DNA of 39,121 nucleotides, taken from the NCBI RefSeq assembly GCF_023715565.1, contig NZ_JAMBOJ010000045.1, forward strand, positions 1-39,121, written 5' to 3'. Below the pieces are notes generated by a model, which saw only the letters and a program-made list of their open reading frames with translations, was not told the origin of the DNA and searched no databases. The position numbers and the translations under genes are program-made. Shown here in pieces: positions 6,722 through 15,525 of this stretch (the first letter of the stretch is position 1; each line of letters begins with the position of its first letter). The DNA comes from Cytobacillus firmus. GTDB taxonomy: Bacteria; Bacillota; Bacilli; Bacillales; Cytobacillaceae.

Positions 6722-8839
6722 ATGAATTACAGAGTGATCAAAGAGAACAACTTATTCTTATTAACGGATGAACAGGGTGATATCACGGCAAATCACAGCT
6801 ACGGCCTAGGTTTATACAAGAATGATACTCGTTTTCTCAGTAAGTTTAACGTCCGGATCAACAATGAAAAACCGATTCTTCTTCACTCGGATGGATCTGA
6901 AAACTATATGTCTTCCATCCTCTCAACAAATCCGCACCAGGAAAAGGATGGAGAATTGATTCTTTGGAGGGAATCGATTGAAATTGAGAGAAAGCGATTT
7001 ATCCATGATGACGTGTTATATGAAACTGTTACAGCTAAGAACTACTTCCCAAAACCGGTGACGTTTGATTTAAACATAGAAGCTGATGTGGATTTTAATG
7101 ATATGTTTATCGTCCGCGGTTTCCAGACAGGGGATATAGGAAAAAGAACAGGCCAGACAGCGGATCAAAATTCTCTGACATTCCGTTATGACGGGGCAGA
7201 TGGTATCAAGAGAGCAACGCGTATCCAATGGGATACACCTCTTGTACCTAAAGAAGTAAAAGAAGGCGGCGAAATTACCTTTACTCTTACCCTTCAGCAC
7301 CAGGAATCCGAATCAATTATTTTTATGGTTATCCCGCTTGAAAATAGAGAAACGCGAACAGATCTTTTACCTGTAAATGAAGCTCTCGAAGAGCTCAAAT
7401 CTTCATATAAGAACTGGTCTGCAGGGCTTGCATCAGTTGAAACAGATTTCGAGCCGCTTCAAAGGCTAGTGGATAGAGGTTTATCGGATTTGCGGGTGCT
7501 ATTGACAGACATGGGCTACGGAAATTTCCCGGTAGCTGGACTGCCGTGGTTCGGGGTTCCGTTCGGCAGGGACAGTCTGATTGCGGCCCTTCAGATGATT
7601 GCATTCCAGCCTGAAGTGGCAAAAGGAACATTATTTACAATGGCAAGCAGGCAAGGGACTAAAGTCGATCCCTGGAGAGACGAGCAGCCGGGGAAAATTA
7701 TGCATGAAATCCGTTTTGGGGAGCTGGCGAATACGAATCAGATTCCATTCACTCCTTACTATGGAACGATTGATGCTACACCACTATTCCTTGTTCTATT
7801 AACAGAGTATGTGAAGTGGACTGGTGATTTTGAGACATTCCACCAGCTCGAAGAAAACGTCAATCGTGCGCTGGAGTGGATTGATCAGTATGGAGATCGG
7901 GATGGTGATTTGTTTGTGGAATACCATCAAGAATCCTCAAAGGGCATTGCCAATCAAGGCTGGAAGGATTCCGGGGATTCCATTGTTCATCGAAATGGGG
8001 ATTATGCTGAAACACCAATAGCGCTTTCCGAGGTACAGGGATATGTTTATCAGGCAAAGCAGGGGATTGCCTCTATATATAGCAAGCTTGGTAATAAAGA
8101 GGAAGCTTCCAGACTCAAAACGGAGGCAGCAAAATTGCAGGAAGCTTTTGAAAACGAATTTTGGATGTCAGATCAGGAGTTTTATGCCATTGCTCTTGAT
8201 GGCGGAAAAAAACAGGTAGGAACGATTACATCTAACCCAGGCCATGTCCTGTATTCTGAAATGCTCGCAGAAGATCGTGCAGAGAAAGTAAGCAGCACAC
8301 TGACGAGTGAGAAAATGTTTTCAGGATTTGGAATTCGCACGATGGGTGAAGGAGAAGCAGGATATAATCCAATGAGCTACCATGATGGCAGTATTTGGCC
8401 GCATGATAACAGCATGATTTTACTGGGAATGAGCAAACTTGGATTCTCTGAAGATGCTAAAAAAGTAATGACTGGCCTGATACAGGCTTCCCGGTATTTT
8501 GAGTACGATCGCCTCCCTGAACTGTTCTGCGGCTATAGTGCCGAAGTCGGGAAGGCTGTTAAATACCCGGTTGCATGTTCACCGCAGGCCTGGGCAGCAG
8601 GTACGCCGCTTGTATTTATCCAATCACTTCTGGGTCTATTCCCGGACAGTTTAAAAAGGGAAATTCAGCTGAGCCCCATGCTGCTGGATGAAATGAATAC
8701 ATTGACGGTCACTAACATCAAAATTGGGGAAGGCATCCTTTCTGTCTCCGTTAAGAGACAGAGAGAAGAAATACAGACATCCATATTAGAAAATACAACG
8801 GGCTTTGAAATCGTAAAGCAGGCGAAGGTAACTCAATAA
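6722..8839 (+). CDS. Amylo-alpha-1,6-glucosidase-like glycoside hydrolase
   Basis: Protein of 705 residues, start supported by GGAGGGG six bases upstream. The N-terminal 230 residues form the beta-rich domain of the glycogen debranching N-terminal type (SYGLGLYKNDTRFLS near residue 26). The rest is an (alpha/alpha)6 barrel with the family signatures GLPWFGVPFGRDSL (about 273-286), DGSIWPHDNSM (about 555) and PVACSPQAWAAGTP (about 620). No signal peptide is seen, so it acts in the cytoplasm. The next genes encode a sugar ABC importer, so it probably hydrolyses an imported oligosaccharide or glycoside; the exact bond and sugar cannot be read from sequence. Two LacI-type operators lie upstream. 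Confidence 0.85.
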   Translation: MNYRVIKENNLFLLTDEQGDITANHSYGLGLYKNDTRFLSKFNVRINNEKPILLHSDGSENYMSSILSTNPHQEKDGELILWRESIEIERKRFIHDDVLYETVTAKNYFPKPVTFDLNIEADVDFNDMFIVRGFQTGDIGKRTGQTADQNSLTFRYDGADGIKRATRIQWDTPLVPKEVKEGGEITFTLTLQHQESESIIFMVIPLENRETRTDLLPVNEALEELKSSYKNWSAGLASVETDFEPLQRLVDRGLSDLRVLLTDMGYGNFPVAGLPWFGVPFGRDSLIAALQMIAFQPEVAKGTLFTMASRQGTKVDPWRDEQPGKIMHEIRFGELANTNQIPFTPYYGTIDATPLFLVLLTEYVKWTGDFETFHQLEENVNRALEWIDQYGDRDGDLFVEYHQESSKGIANQGWKDSGDSIVHRNGDYAETPIALSEVQGYVYQAKQGIASIYSKLGNKEEASRLKTEAAKLQEAFENEFWMSDQEFYAIALDGGKKQVGTITSNPGHVLYSEMLAEDRAEKVSSTLTSEKMFSGFGIRTMGEGEAGYNPMSYHDGSIWPHDNSMILLGMSKLGFSEDAKKVMTGLIQASRYFEYDRLPELFCGYSAEVGKAVKYPVACSPQAWAAGTPLVFIQSLLGLFPDSLKREIQLSPMLLDEMNTLTVTNIKIGEGILSVSVKRQREEIQTSILENTTGFEIVKQAKVTQ

Positions 8840-8885
8840 ATTCTTTTTACAAAAAATCAATGGGAAATGAGAGGGGTTACGAAGG

Positions 8886-10139
8886 ATGAAGAAAAAATGG
8901 TTGGCTGGGTTAGGCATTACGACAATGTTAATGGGGTCCCTTCTTGCTGGATGCAGCGGGTCAGATGAAGCGAACTCAGAAGGCTCTGGCGGATCTGAAG
9001 GAGAAAAGGTTCAAATAACGCTTGCGGGATGGGGCGGCAACCCATCTGAGCAAAAACTGCTGAAACAGACCATTGCCGACTTCGAAGAGAAATTTCCAAA
9101 CATTGATGTAAAGCATGAAGTGATTTCAGAGCAGTATATGGATGTCCTGAAAACACGCCTGATTGGCGGAGAAGGTCCGGATGTGTTCTACCTGGACGCA
9201 CTTGAAGCGCCAGCATTGATTGAAACAGGCGTCGTCGAGCCATTAGACGAATATGTCACAGACGACTTTGATGTTGAAGATTTTGAGAAGCCGATGCTTG
9301 AAGCTTTCAAGGTGGATGGAAAGACATACGGTTTTCCAAAGGATTACTCTACTCTAGCTCTTTTCTATAATAAAAAAATGTTTGAAGAAGCTGGTGTAGA
9401 GGTTCCAAAAACTTGGGATGAGCTGCGCGAAGTGTCAAAAGCCCTCACAAAGGATGGTGTTTACGGATTTGGTGTTGCACCTGAGCTTGCCCGGCTTTAT
9501 CATATCGCCCGGGCCTCCGGCGGCGATGTGGTGAAGGATGGCAAGGCAAATTTTGCCTCACCTGAGATCGTGGAAGCACTAAAGCCAATCGTTGATCAGC
9601 ATCTTGAAGACAAAACCTCTGCACAGGCATCAGAAGTAGGCGCAAACTGGGGCGGCGAAATGTTTGGCCAGCAGAAAGCGGCAATGGTCATTGAAGGGAA
9701 CTGGGCCATTCCGTTCTTAGAGGATACATTTCCTGATGTGGAGTACGGTACAGCTGAGCTTCCTGCCGTTAATGGCGAAAAGGGGACCATGGCTTATGCG
9801 GTTGGATATGTCATGAATGCAGCATCTGAGAAGAAGGAAGCTTCATGGAAGCTGATCTCCTATCTGACTGGCAAAGAAGGAATGGAAACGTGGACTTCTA
9901 AAGGCTTTGCACTTCCTACACGCAAATCGGTTGCAGAGAAGCTAGGCTATGATAAAGATCCATTACGAGGCGCGCTTGTTGCTGGAGCACCTTATGCCAC
10001 TGTATGGCAGGAAGGTGCGAACCTTCCGATTATCATGAATAATTTTAATAACCAATTCATTGCTGCTTTCCTTGGAGATCGTCCGCTGGATGACGCATTG
10101 AAGGAAGCGCAGAAGCAAGCAAATAGTGAAATCCAATAA
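8886..10139 (+). CDS. Carbohydrate ABC transporter substrate-binding lipoprotein
   Basis: Protein of 417 residues with a lipobox (LLAGC, Cys23) and a Ser/Gly/Glu-rich linker, followed by an extracellular binding protein family 1 fold. ITLAGWGGNPSEQ near residue 45 and GPDVFYLD near residue 98 are typical. It would catch a sugar outside the membrane for the two permeases downstream. It is 46 bp after the glycosidase gene and cotranscribed with it. A stable hairpin follows the stop codon, which may raise the level of this subunit above that of the permeases, as in maltose-type operons. Confidence 0.92.
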   Translation: MKKKWLAGLGITTMLMGSLLAGCSGSDEANSEGSGGSEGEKVQITLAGWGGNPSEQKLLKQTIADFEEKFPNIDVKHEVISEQYMDVLKTRLIGGEGPDVFYLDALEAPALIETGVVEPLDEYVTDDFDVEDFEKPMLEAFKVDGKTYGFPKDYSTLALFYNKKMFEEAGVEVPKTWDELREVSKALTKDGVYGFGVAPELARLYHIARASGGDVVKDGKANFASPEIVEALKPIVDQHLEDKTSAQASEVGANWGGEMFGQQKAAMVIEGNWAIPFLEDTFPDVEYGTAELPAVNGEKGTMAYAVGYVMNAASEKKEASWKLISYLTGKEGMETWTSKGFALPTRKSVAEKLGYDKDPLRGALVAGAPYATVWQEGANLPIIMNNFNNQFIAAFLGDRPLDDALKEAQKQANSEIQ

Positions 10140-10156
10140 AGCACATACCCAAATGA

Positions 10157-10191
10157 AATGTACCTGGCCCATTTATGGTGTCAGGTACATT
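10157..10191 (+). promoter_or_regulatory. Intercistronic hairpin after the binding-protein gene
   Basis: AATGTACCTG (10157-10166) pairs with CAGGTACATT (10182-10191), and the 15-nt loop holds a further CCAT/ATGG. There is no U tail, so it is more likely an mRNA stabiliser or attenuator than a terminator. It lies in the 146-bp gap before the permease genes. Confidence 0.6.
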
Positions 10192-10285
10192 CATAATGGG
10201 ATGCTGCAGCCTTTCTTTTCGGATCTGTGCCAATACCGGCCGTTAAGGAAAGGATTATCCAAACAGATAGAAGGTAGGAATACTC

Positions 10286-11185
10286 ATGAACAAACGATCT
10301 TCTAAGAAAAAATTAAAAGATGCCGGGCAAGGATATTTGTTTATGTCTCCAACACTATTTGTGTTAGCCCTATTTATCATTGGGCCAATTCTTTATGCTA
10401 TTTTCCTATCATTTAACAAAGTTCAGCTTCTTGGCGAAACCAGTTTTGAATTTGTGGCGTTTGAAAACTTTGCCAGAATTATGGAAGACAACAGGGCTCT
10501 TATTGCACTAAAAAATACGGCGAAATATGTGCTGATTGTTGTGCCATGCCAGACGATTTTAGCTCTGATTTTGGCGGCAACGCTAAATGCCGGCTTGAAA
10601 GGGGAGAAGTTCTTCCGGATTGTTTACTTTTTGCCGACGTTAACTTCTTCTGCCGTTTTAACATTAATTTTCATGTGGATGTATAACAAAGAAGGTCTGA
10701 TCAACAACCTTCTGGAAATGATCGGACTTCCCGGGTATAACTTTTTAGGCGATCCTGATATCGCATTAAATGCAATCATGCTGATGAATATTTGGGCGAC
10801 GGCGCCATTCTTTATGGTGATTTATCTCGCAGCTCTTCAGGATATTCCCGATTCCTTATATGAAGCAGCAGAGCTTGATGGGGCCAATGCCCTTCAGAAG
10901 TTCTTTTATGTTACGGTTCCGTTCCTTCGTCCGGTTACCTCATTTGTTGTCATAATGGGGTTAATTGGAACCTTCCAGCTGTTTGATCAATCGTATATCT
11001 TCTCCGGCGGATCTGGAGGGCCAAATAACTCAACCCTGACAGTCGTTCTATTAATCTATCAATATGCATTCAAGTCGCTCGGAACAATGGGGTATGCAGC
11101 TGCACTAGCTTTCGCACTGGCCATCATTATCCTGATTGCCACCCTGATCCAGCGTAAATTTTCGAAGGAAGAATCACTTTATTAA
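10286..11185 (+). CDS. Sugar ABC transporter permease, MalF/UgpA type
   Basis: Protein of 299 residues with six predicted membrane segments and the conserved cytoplasmic EAA loop, here YEAAELDGANALQKFFYVTVP (near residues 190-210; LDGA is the core), which docks the ATPase. It starts with a charged MNKRSSKKK segment, then FMSPTLFVLALFIIGP. It pairs with the next gene product to form the membrane channel. No ATPase gene is in the cluster; in Bacillus such importers commonly share an MsmX-type ATPase encoded elsewhere. Confidence 0.92.
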   Translation: MNKRSSKKKLKDAGQGYLFMSPTLFVLALFIIGPILYAIFLSFNKVQLLGETSFEFVAFENFARIMEDNRALIALKNTAKYVLIVVPCQTILALILAATLNAGLKGEKFFRIVYFLPTLTSSAVLTLIFMWMYNKEGLINNLLEMIGLPGYNFLGDPDIALNAIMLMNIWATAPFFMVIYLAALQDIPDSLYEAAELDGANALQKFFYVTVPFLRPVTSFVVIMGLIGTFQLFDQSYIFSGGSGGPNNSTLTVVLLIYQYAFKSLGTMGYAAALAFALAIIILIATLIQRKFSKEESLY

Positions 11186-11196
11186 GGGGGACGGAC

Positions 11197-12027
11197 ATGA
11201 ATTCCAGGAAAAAATCATTCGGCAAGAGCCTTCTTTATGTCATTCTTGTTCTATACGCTGTCACCACACTCGTTCCGTTCTTGTGGGCCCTGTCATCTTC
11301 ATTTAAGACATTAGAAGAAATCATTAGCGGGACCATGAACTTTATTCCGAAAAACTTCACTCTCGCAAACTATCAGCAAATATTTGTGGAGCAGGATTTG
11401 TTCCCCCGCTGGCTTTTGAATTCCCTTATCATCGCGGTAATCGGGACACTTCTAAATATCATTTTTAACTCAATGGCAGGCTATGCCCTTGCAAGACTGT
11501 CTTTTCCCGGTAAAAAGGCCCTGTTTATCATTATTCTGGCCGTGTTAATGATCCCGGCGCAAGTGACCATGATTCCTAACTATTTAATCCTGAAAGAATT
11601 GGGCTGGCTGAACTCTTATCAGGGAATGATCGTTCCGTCGATGATTAATGCGACCTTTATCTTCATGATGAGGCAATTCTTTATCAATTTCCCGAAAGAA
11701 TTGGAGGAAGCTGCACAGCTTGATGGGCTCAGCCGCCTGGGGATCTTTTTCAAGATAGTGCTGCCTCTTGCCAAACCGGCTCTGGCTGCCCAGGCAATCT
11801 TTGTCTTCATGGGCTTCTGGAATGACTTTATGAGACCGCTGATCGTCATGACTGATACAGAAATGTATACTCTTCCTTTGGGGCTGAATACATTTAAAGG
11901 ACAGTTTGTCAGCTATTGGAACTATATTATGGCAGCGTCCATGGTCTTTACGCTTCCAGTCCTGCTTCTATATGCATTCTTTAATCGCTTCTTTATCAAA
12001 GGAATCTCGTTTACTGGCGGGAAGTGA
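11197..12027 (+). CDS. Sugar ABC transporter permease, MalG/UgpE type
   Basis: Protein of 276 residues, 11 bp after the preceding permease with AAGGGGG as ribosome site. Six membrane segments; EAA loop around EEAAQLDGLSRLGIFFKIVLP residues 168-188 (EEAAQLDG core). MalG-type ending with a FIKGISFTGGK tail, which is typical of this subfamily. It completes the ABC importer and is the last gene of the LacI-controlled operon. Confidence 0.92.
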   Translation: MNSRKKSFGKSLLYVILVLYAVTTLVPFLWALSSSFKTLEEIISGTMNFIPKNFTLANYQQIFVEQDLFPRWLLNSLIIAVIGTLLNIIFNSMAGYALARLSFPGKKALFIIILAVLMIPAQVTMIPNYLILKELGWLNSYQGMIVPSMINATFIFMMRQFFINFPKELEEAAQLDGLSRLGIFFKIVLPLAKPALAAQAIFVFMGFWNDFMRPLIVMTDTEMYTLPLGLNTFKGQFVSYWNYIMAASMVFTLPVLLLYAFFNRFFIKGISFTGGK

Positions 12028-12114
12028 TCATGGAAATAGCTGTGCTGGAACAGGAGTAAGAATTCCTGTTACATAGCGGGGATATTAAAATACTGGATTG
12101 ATCATCGTTACAAA

Positions 12115-12168
12115 GATATTCACATTAGGAAGAAAGTTTGTAATAGCCATCTGCCTAATGTGAGTATC
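12115..12168. repeat. Long inverted repeat in the 12028-12353 gap
   Basis: GATATTCACATTAGG (12115-12129) pairs with CCTAATGTGAGTATC (12154-12168) over 15 positions with one G-T pair, around a 24-nt loop. A smaller hairpin AACAGGA/TCCTGTT lies at 12049-12070. I see no coding capacity in this 326-bp gap; it could be an extra terminator, a processing site or the relic of an element. Confidence 0.6.
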
Positions 12169-12258
12169 CCGCGGTAGTCCATCTTAAGAGGGCACTTGTA
12201 AATATTTTATGAGCACCTTTTGAAAAGCCATATTCGAATGGCTGTGATAATCTTTGCC

Positions 12259-12304
12259 TAAAATATCGCCCCCCTTTTAGATACAAAAGGGGGGCGATAT
12301 TTTA
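12259..12304. terminator. Bidirectional terminator between converging operons
   Basis: A 20-bp perfect stem, TAAAATATCGCCCCCCTTTT with its complement, around the 6-nt loop AGATAC. A/T flanks on both sides let it act in both directions: for the ABC operon (plus) and the TRAP operon (minus). Confidence 0.92.
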
Positions 12305-12353
12305 GGATGCAGATTATTAAGAAGAGCACCCAACATACAAAATATATGAAGGT

Positions 12354-14267
12354 TTACTTCATAAATCCGGTGAGCCACAGGCTGATGTCTGGAATATAGG
12401 TAACCAGGAGCAGTACGGCTATCATGGTAACCAGCAATATTCGAACTCCTTTTATGACTTCCTCGATCTTTAGTTTGGCTACACCTGAGGCTACAAATAA
12501 GTTAACTCCAACAGGCGGAGTGATAAATCCGATTGCAAGGTTAAAGATCATAATCAAGCCAAAGTGCACGGGATCCACTCCTACTGCTATGGCCATAGGC
12601 AGTAAGATTGGTGTGAGGATAACGATTGCTGCCAAGGCCTCCATGACTAGTCCGACAAGCAATAGCAAGGCATTGAGGAGGAGGAGAATGACCCATTTGT
12701 TGTCACTGATCGACAAGACAAAATTGGCTACTGTTTCTGCTACTTTTTCCAAGGTAATCAAGCGGCCGAATATACTGGCCATGACAATTAGCAGAATGAT
12801 AACAGCAGAGGTGATCCCGGCCTTTGCAAGATTGTGATAAAGGCCTTTTAAGTTCATATCTTTATACACAAACATGCCTATGATAATTCCGTATGCAGCG
12901 GCAACAGCCGCAGCTTCTGTCGGAGTCATGAATCCTCCATAAATTCCCCCTAAAATAAAGATGGGAACCAGAAGGGCAAGTTTTGCATCCCATGCGGCAG
13001 CGAGTGTGTTCTTGAGGCTGAAGCTTGTTTTATCACTCTGCCATCCATTCTTTTTAGATATGAAGAATGTAACAATGATTAGCGCAAACCCGGTTAGAAT
13101 TCCTGGAAAGATCCCTGCAATAAATAACTTGGAGATTGACTCCTGAGAAACGACTCCATAAATGACAAGCGGGTTGCTTGGAGGGATAATGACCCCAATG
13201 GTCCCGGCTGCTGCGACAACTGCAGTTGCAAACCCCGGTGAGTATCCCTGTTTTATCATGGCCGGAATTAATAAAGTGCCAATCGCCGCTACGGTTGCTG
13301 GCCCGGATCCGCTTATGGCAGAAAAGAACATACTTGTGACAATAGCAACCAGTGCCAATCCGCCGGGAAGAAACCCTAATAATTCATCGGAGAGCTTTAG
13401 TAATTTCTTTATGATATTCCCGCCGCCCATTATAATTCCGGCAGCGATGAAAAAAGGAACAGCCATAATTGGGAAATTGTCAATGCTGGTGAATGCTGTC
13501 TGCGGGAAAAAATCAATCGGGATTGCATTGGTTGCAAGGACGGTAGTTAAGGTGCTGATTCCTAAAGCAAAGGCAATCGGCATCCCGATCACAATAAATA
13601 ATACAAAGTATCCAAATAATAATAGAGTGATGCTGGATTCCTGCATAAATAGAACAGGAAGGATCATGAACAAGGCGATCGCCGCACCGATGATTCCGTC
13701 CCTGATTTCCATATCCTTTGCGTCATGAAGAAGGTTTTGGATTAGACGGAAAGCGATTAACAGAAAGCCTATTGGCACAGCGCTATATGGAATGGCCATC
13801 GGGATGGAAAGGGCTGGAGTTGTTTGCGCTGTTTCAAATTGAAATGATATCAGGTTAAACCCATTTGTTACCATCATGTAACTGAAATGAAGCATAAAGA
13901 TCGAATTGGCCAGCTGAATCGACTTTTGCAGTCCGGCTGGAAAAAGTTCAACAACAGCAGTCACCTGGATAGAATCCCTTTTTTTAATTGCAAGACTGGC
14001 ACCCAGGAATGATACAAAAATGAATAAATACCGGGAAGTTTCCTCTGTCCAGGTTGTTATGTTTGCAATTTCAATGAAAGGAAGTACATAGCGGTTGATA
14101 ACCTGAAGATTGATTAATAAGATAAACAGCAAAAAGCCTGTGACAATTAATATCTCTTCAAAACGCGCATCAATGAATTTGATTAATTTGATAAACCGGC
14201 TATTGCTGTGCAGGATTGGCGGCGGCTGCTTCTCCGTACTGTTCACAGTCGGTAAACTTTGATTCAT
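12354..14267 (-). CDS. Fused TRAP transporter permease (DctQ-DctM)
   Basis: Protein of 637 residues. Residues about 30-180 form the small DctQ membrane subunit, here fused to the large DctM subunit (about 195-635), which carries many membrane segments and family stretches such as PFFIAAGIIMGGG, SAISGSGPATVAAIGTL and IIPPSNPLVIYG. TRAP systems import organic anions using the sodium gradient. Start ATG has AAGGAG eight bases upstream. It is the last gene of the operon that begins with the Fe-alcohol dehydrogenase and Xsc, so the likely cargo is a sulfonate, with isethionate my first guess. A fused DctQM is also the arrangement of sialic acid and some sulfonate TRAP systems. Confidence 0.92.
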   Translation of the reverse strand: MNQSLPTVNSTEKQPPPILHSNSRFIKLIKFIDARFEEILIVTGFLLFILLINLQVINRYVLPFIEIANITTWTEETSRYLFIFVSFLGASLAIKKRDSIQVTAVVELFPAGLQKSIQLANSIFMLHFSYMMVTNGFNLISFQFETAQTTPALSIPMAIPYSAVPIGFLLIAFRLIQNLLHDAKDMEIRDGIIGAAIALFMILPVLFMQESSITLLLFGYFVLFIVIGMPIAFALGISTLTTVLATNAIPIDFFPQTAFTSIDNFPIMAVPFFIAAGIIMGGGNIIKKLLKLSDELLGFLPGGLALVAIVTSMFFSAISGSGPATVAAIGTLLIPAMIKQGYSPGFATAVVAAAGTIGVIIPPSNPLVIYGVVSQESISKLFIAGIFPGILTGFALIIVTFFISKKNGWQSDKTSFSLKNTLAAAWDAKLALLVPIFILGGIYGGFMTPTEAAAVAAAYGIIIGMFVYKDMNLKGLYHNLAKAGITSAVIILLIVMASIFGRLITLEKVAETVANFVLSISDNKWVILLLLNALLLLVGLVMEALAAIVILTPILLPMAIAVGVDPVHFGLIMIFNLAIGFITPPVGVNLFVASGVAKLKIEEVIKGVRILLVTMIAVLLLVTYIPDISLWLTGFMK

Positions 14268-14319
14268 AACTTCAACTCCTTATCCCATAATAGGGGGATT
14301 GCCAGTTGCAAAATAACGG

Positions 14320-15378
14320 TCATTTAAAGATTTCTTCTTTTGTTTTTCCAAGAGTCTTTAAAATGGTTTCCACATACTCTGGGTCTGCAGCACCTTCTGT
14401 CACAAATTTATCCCATACATTTTGAACAGATTGTTTCCAAATCTTCATTTCCTCGGGAGAAGGTTCATAGATTTCGATGCCATAATCAAGGAACTGCTGC
14501 CTTGCTTCATCTTCTCTTTCATTCGCTAGATCACGCTGCCAAATGGTCGCTTCCTTTCCGGCTTCCATAATAATATTCTGGTGCTGTTCAGACAGCCCAT
14601 CAAATAACTCCTTATTCATTACGACAATATCAGAGCTGTAGTTGTAATTAACCTCTGTCGCGTATTTTAGAACTTCCTGATGCTTAGAATCCCATAATAA
14701 AGAGTAGCTGTTTCCTTCACCTTCAACAGTGCCTTGCTGCAATGCGGTGAAAACTTCTGACCAGGCAACAGGTGTCGGGCTTGCTCCAAATTCCTTGAAA
14801 TCAGCTTGTTCTATTTTGGAGTTGGTTGTCCGTATTTTTAGTCCTTCCAAATCCTCAGGAAGAATGATGGGCTTGACATTATTCACAACCTGCCGAAATC
14901 CATAATCGGGAAAGAATATGACCTTAAATCCGGAGTGCTCCAGCTCTTCACGGATAATTTCACCCGGTTTCCCATCTACTGCTTTATATACTTCTTCCTT
15001 GTTTTCAAAAATATAAGGAAGATCCCATGCTGTAAAATAGTTTGTAAAACTAGTCATATTTGGCGTCGATGAGCTGGCCATCTCAAGGCTGCCTCGCTGG
15101 GCGCTTTCAATCACTTCTCTGTCACTGCCAAGGAGGGAGTCATGGAAGGTTTCAACTTCTAATTCTCCGTTTGACTTTTCTTTAACCAGTTCAGCGAACT
15201 TATCGATTCCTTTAGATACAGGATGGTTTCCGGCTTTCGATTGAGCTAGCCTTAAAGTGATTGCGCCCTGCTGCTCAGCCCTTGCCTCAGGATTTAATGC
15301 ATTTTTCCCTATTAAAACGAACCCCAATAAAATCAAAGCAGCCAGGGCGACAATAATAGAGTGCTGTTTCGCCTTCAT
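14320..15378 (-). CDS. TRAP transporter substrate-binding protein (DctP)
   Basis: Protein of 352 residues with an N-terminal hydrophobic segment (residues 8-23) and an ARAE-like exit, acting as signal anchor or cleaved signal. Its family features are LRLAQS at the mature N-terminus, a central LEGLKIRTTNS with Arg183, the residue that normally clamps the anionic group of the ligand, and GTVEGEGNSYSLLWDSKHQEV. It delivers the ligand to the fused permease 52 bp downstream. Its place behind xsc suggests a sulfonate rather than a carboxylate ligand; that is inference. Confidence 0.92.
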   Translation of the reverse strand: MKAKQHSIIVALAALILLGFVLIGKNALNPEARAEQQGAITLRLAQSKAGNHPVSKGIDKFAELVKEKSNGELEVETFHDSLLGSDREVIESAQRGSLEMASSSTPNMTSFTNYFTAWDLPYIFENKEEVYKAVDGKPGEIIREELEHSGFKVIFFPDYGFRQVVNNVKPIILPEDLEGLKIRTTNSKIEQADFKEFGASPTPVAWSEVFTALQQGTVEGEGNSYSLLWDSKHQEVLKYATEVNYNYSSDIVVMNKELFDGLSEQHQNIIMEAGKEATIWQRDLANEREDEARQQFLDYGIEIYEPSPEEMKIWKQSVQNVWDKFVTEGAADPEYVETILKTLGKTKEEIFK

Positions 15379-15449
15379 TCAATCACTCCCTATGGTAATG
15401 CTTACAATTCAAGGTTTATAAATAATTTATTGAATATTCAGATAAAATA

Positions 15450-15505
15450 AAGTGAAACATGGTCGAAATGGGAGGAGATATAGTCCTGGCCCATTTCGAT
15501 CATGT
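15450..15505 (-). terminator. Attenuator or terminator between xsc and dctP
   Basis: ACATGGTCGAAATGGG (15457-15472) pairs with CCCATTTCGATCATGT (15490-15505), 16 positions with one G-T pair and a 17-nt loop. On the minus strand a T-rich stretch (TTTCACTTTATTTT) follows. It lies between xsc and the TRAP genes and may lower transporter expression relative to the enzymes. Confidence 0.7.
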
Positions 15506-15525
15506 ATTTATTTAAGCATTTCTGA

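Noticed and set aside
12115-12168. Riboswitch or tRNA in the inverted repeat region
   Set aside because: A single long stem with no recognisable conserved core; I found no tRNA or rRNA in the window.
13162-13728. 188-residue plus-strand protein opposite the TRAP permease
   Set aside because: It is antisense to a well-conserved membrane protein, has no ribosome site and has composition typical of a mirror frame.
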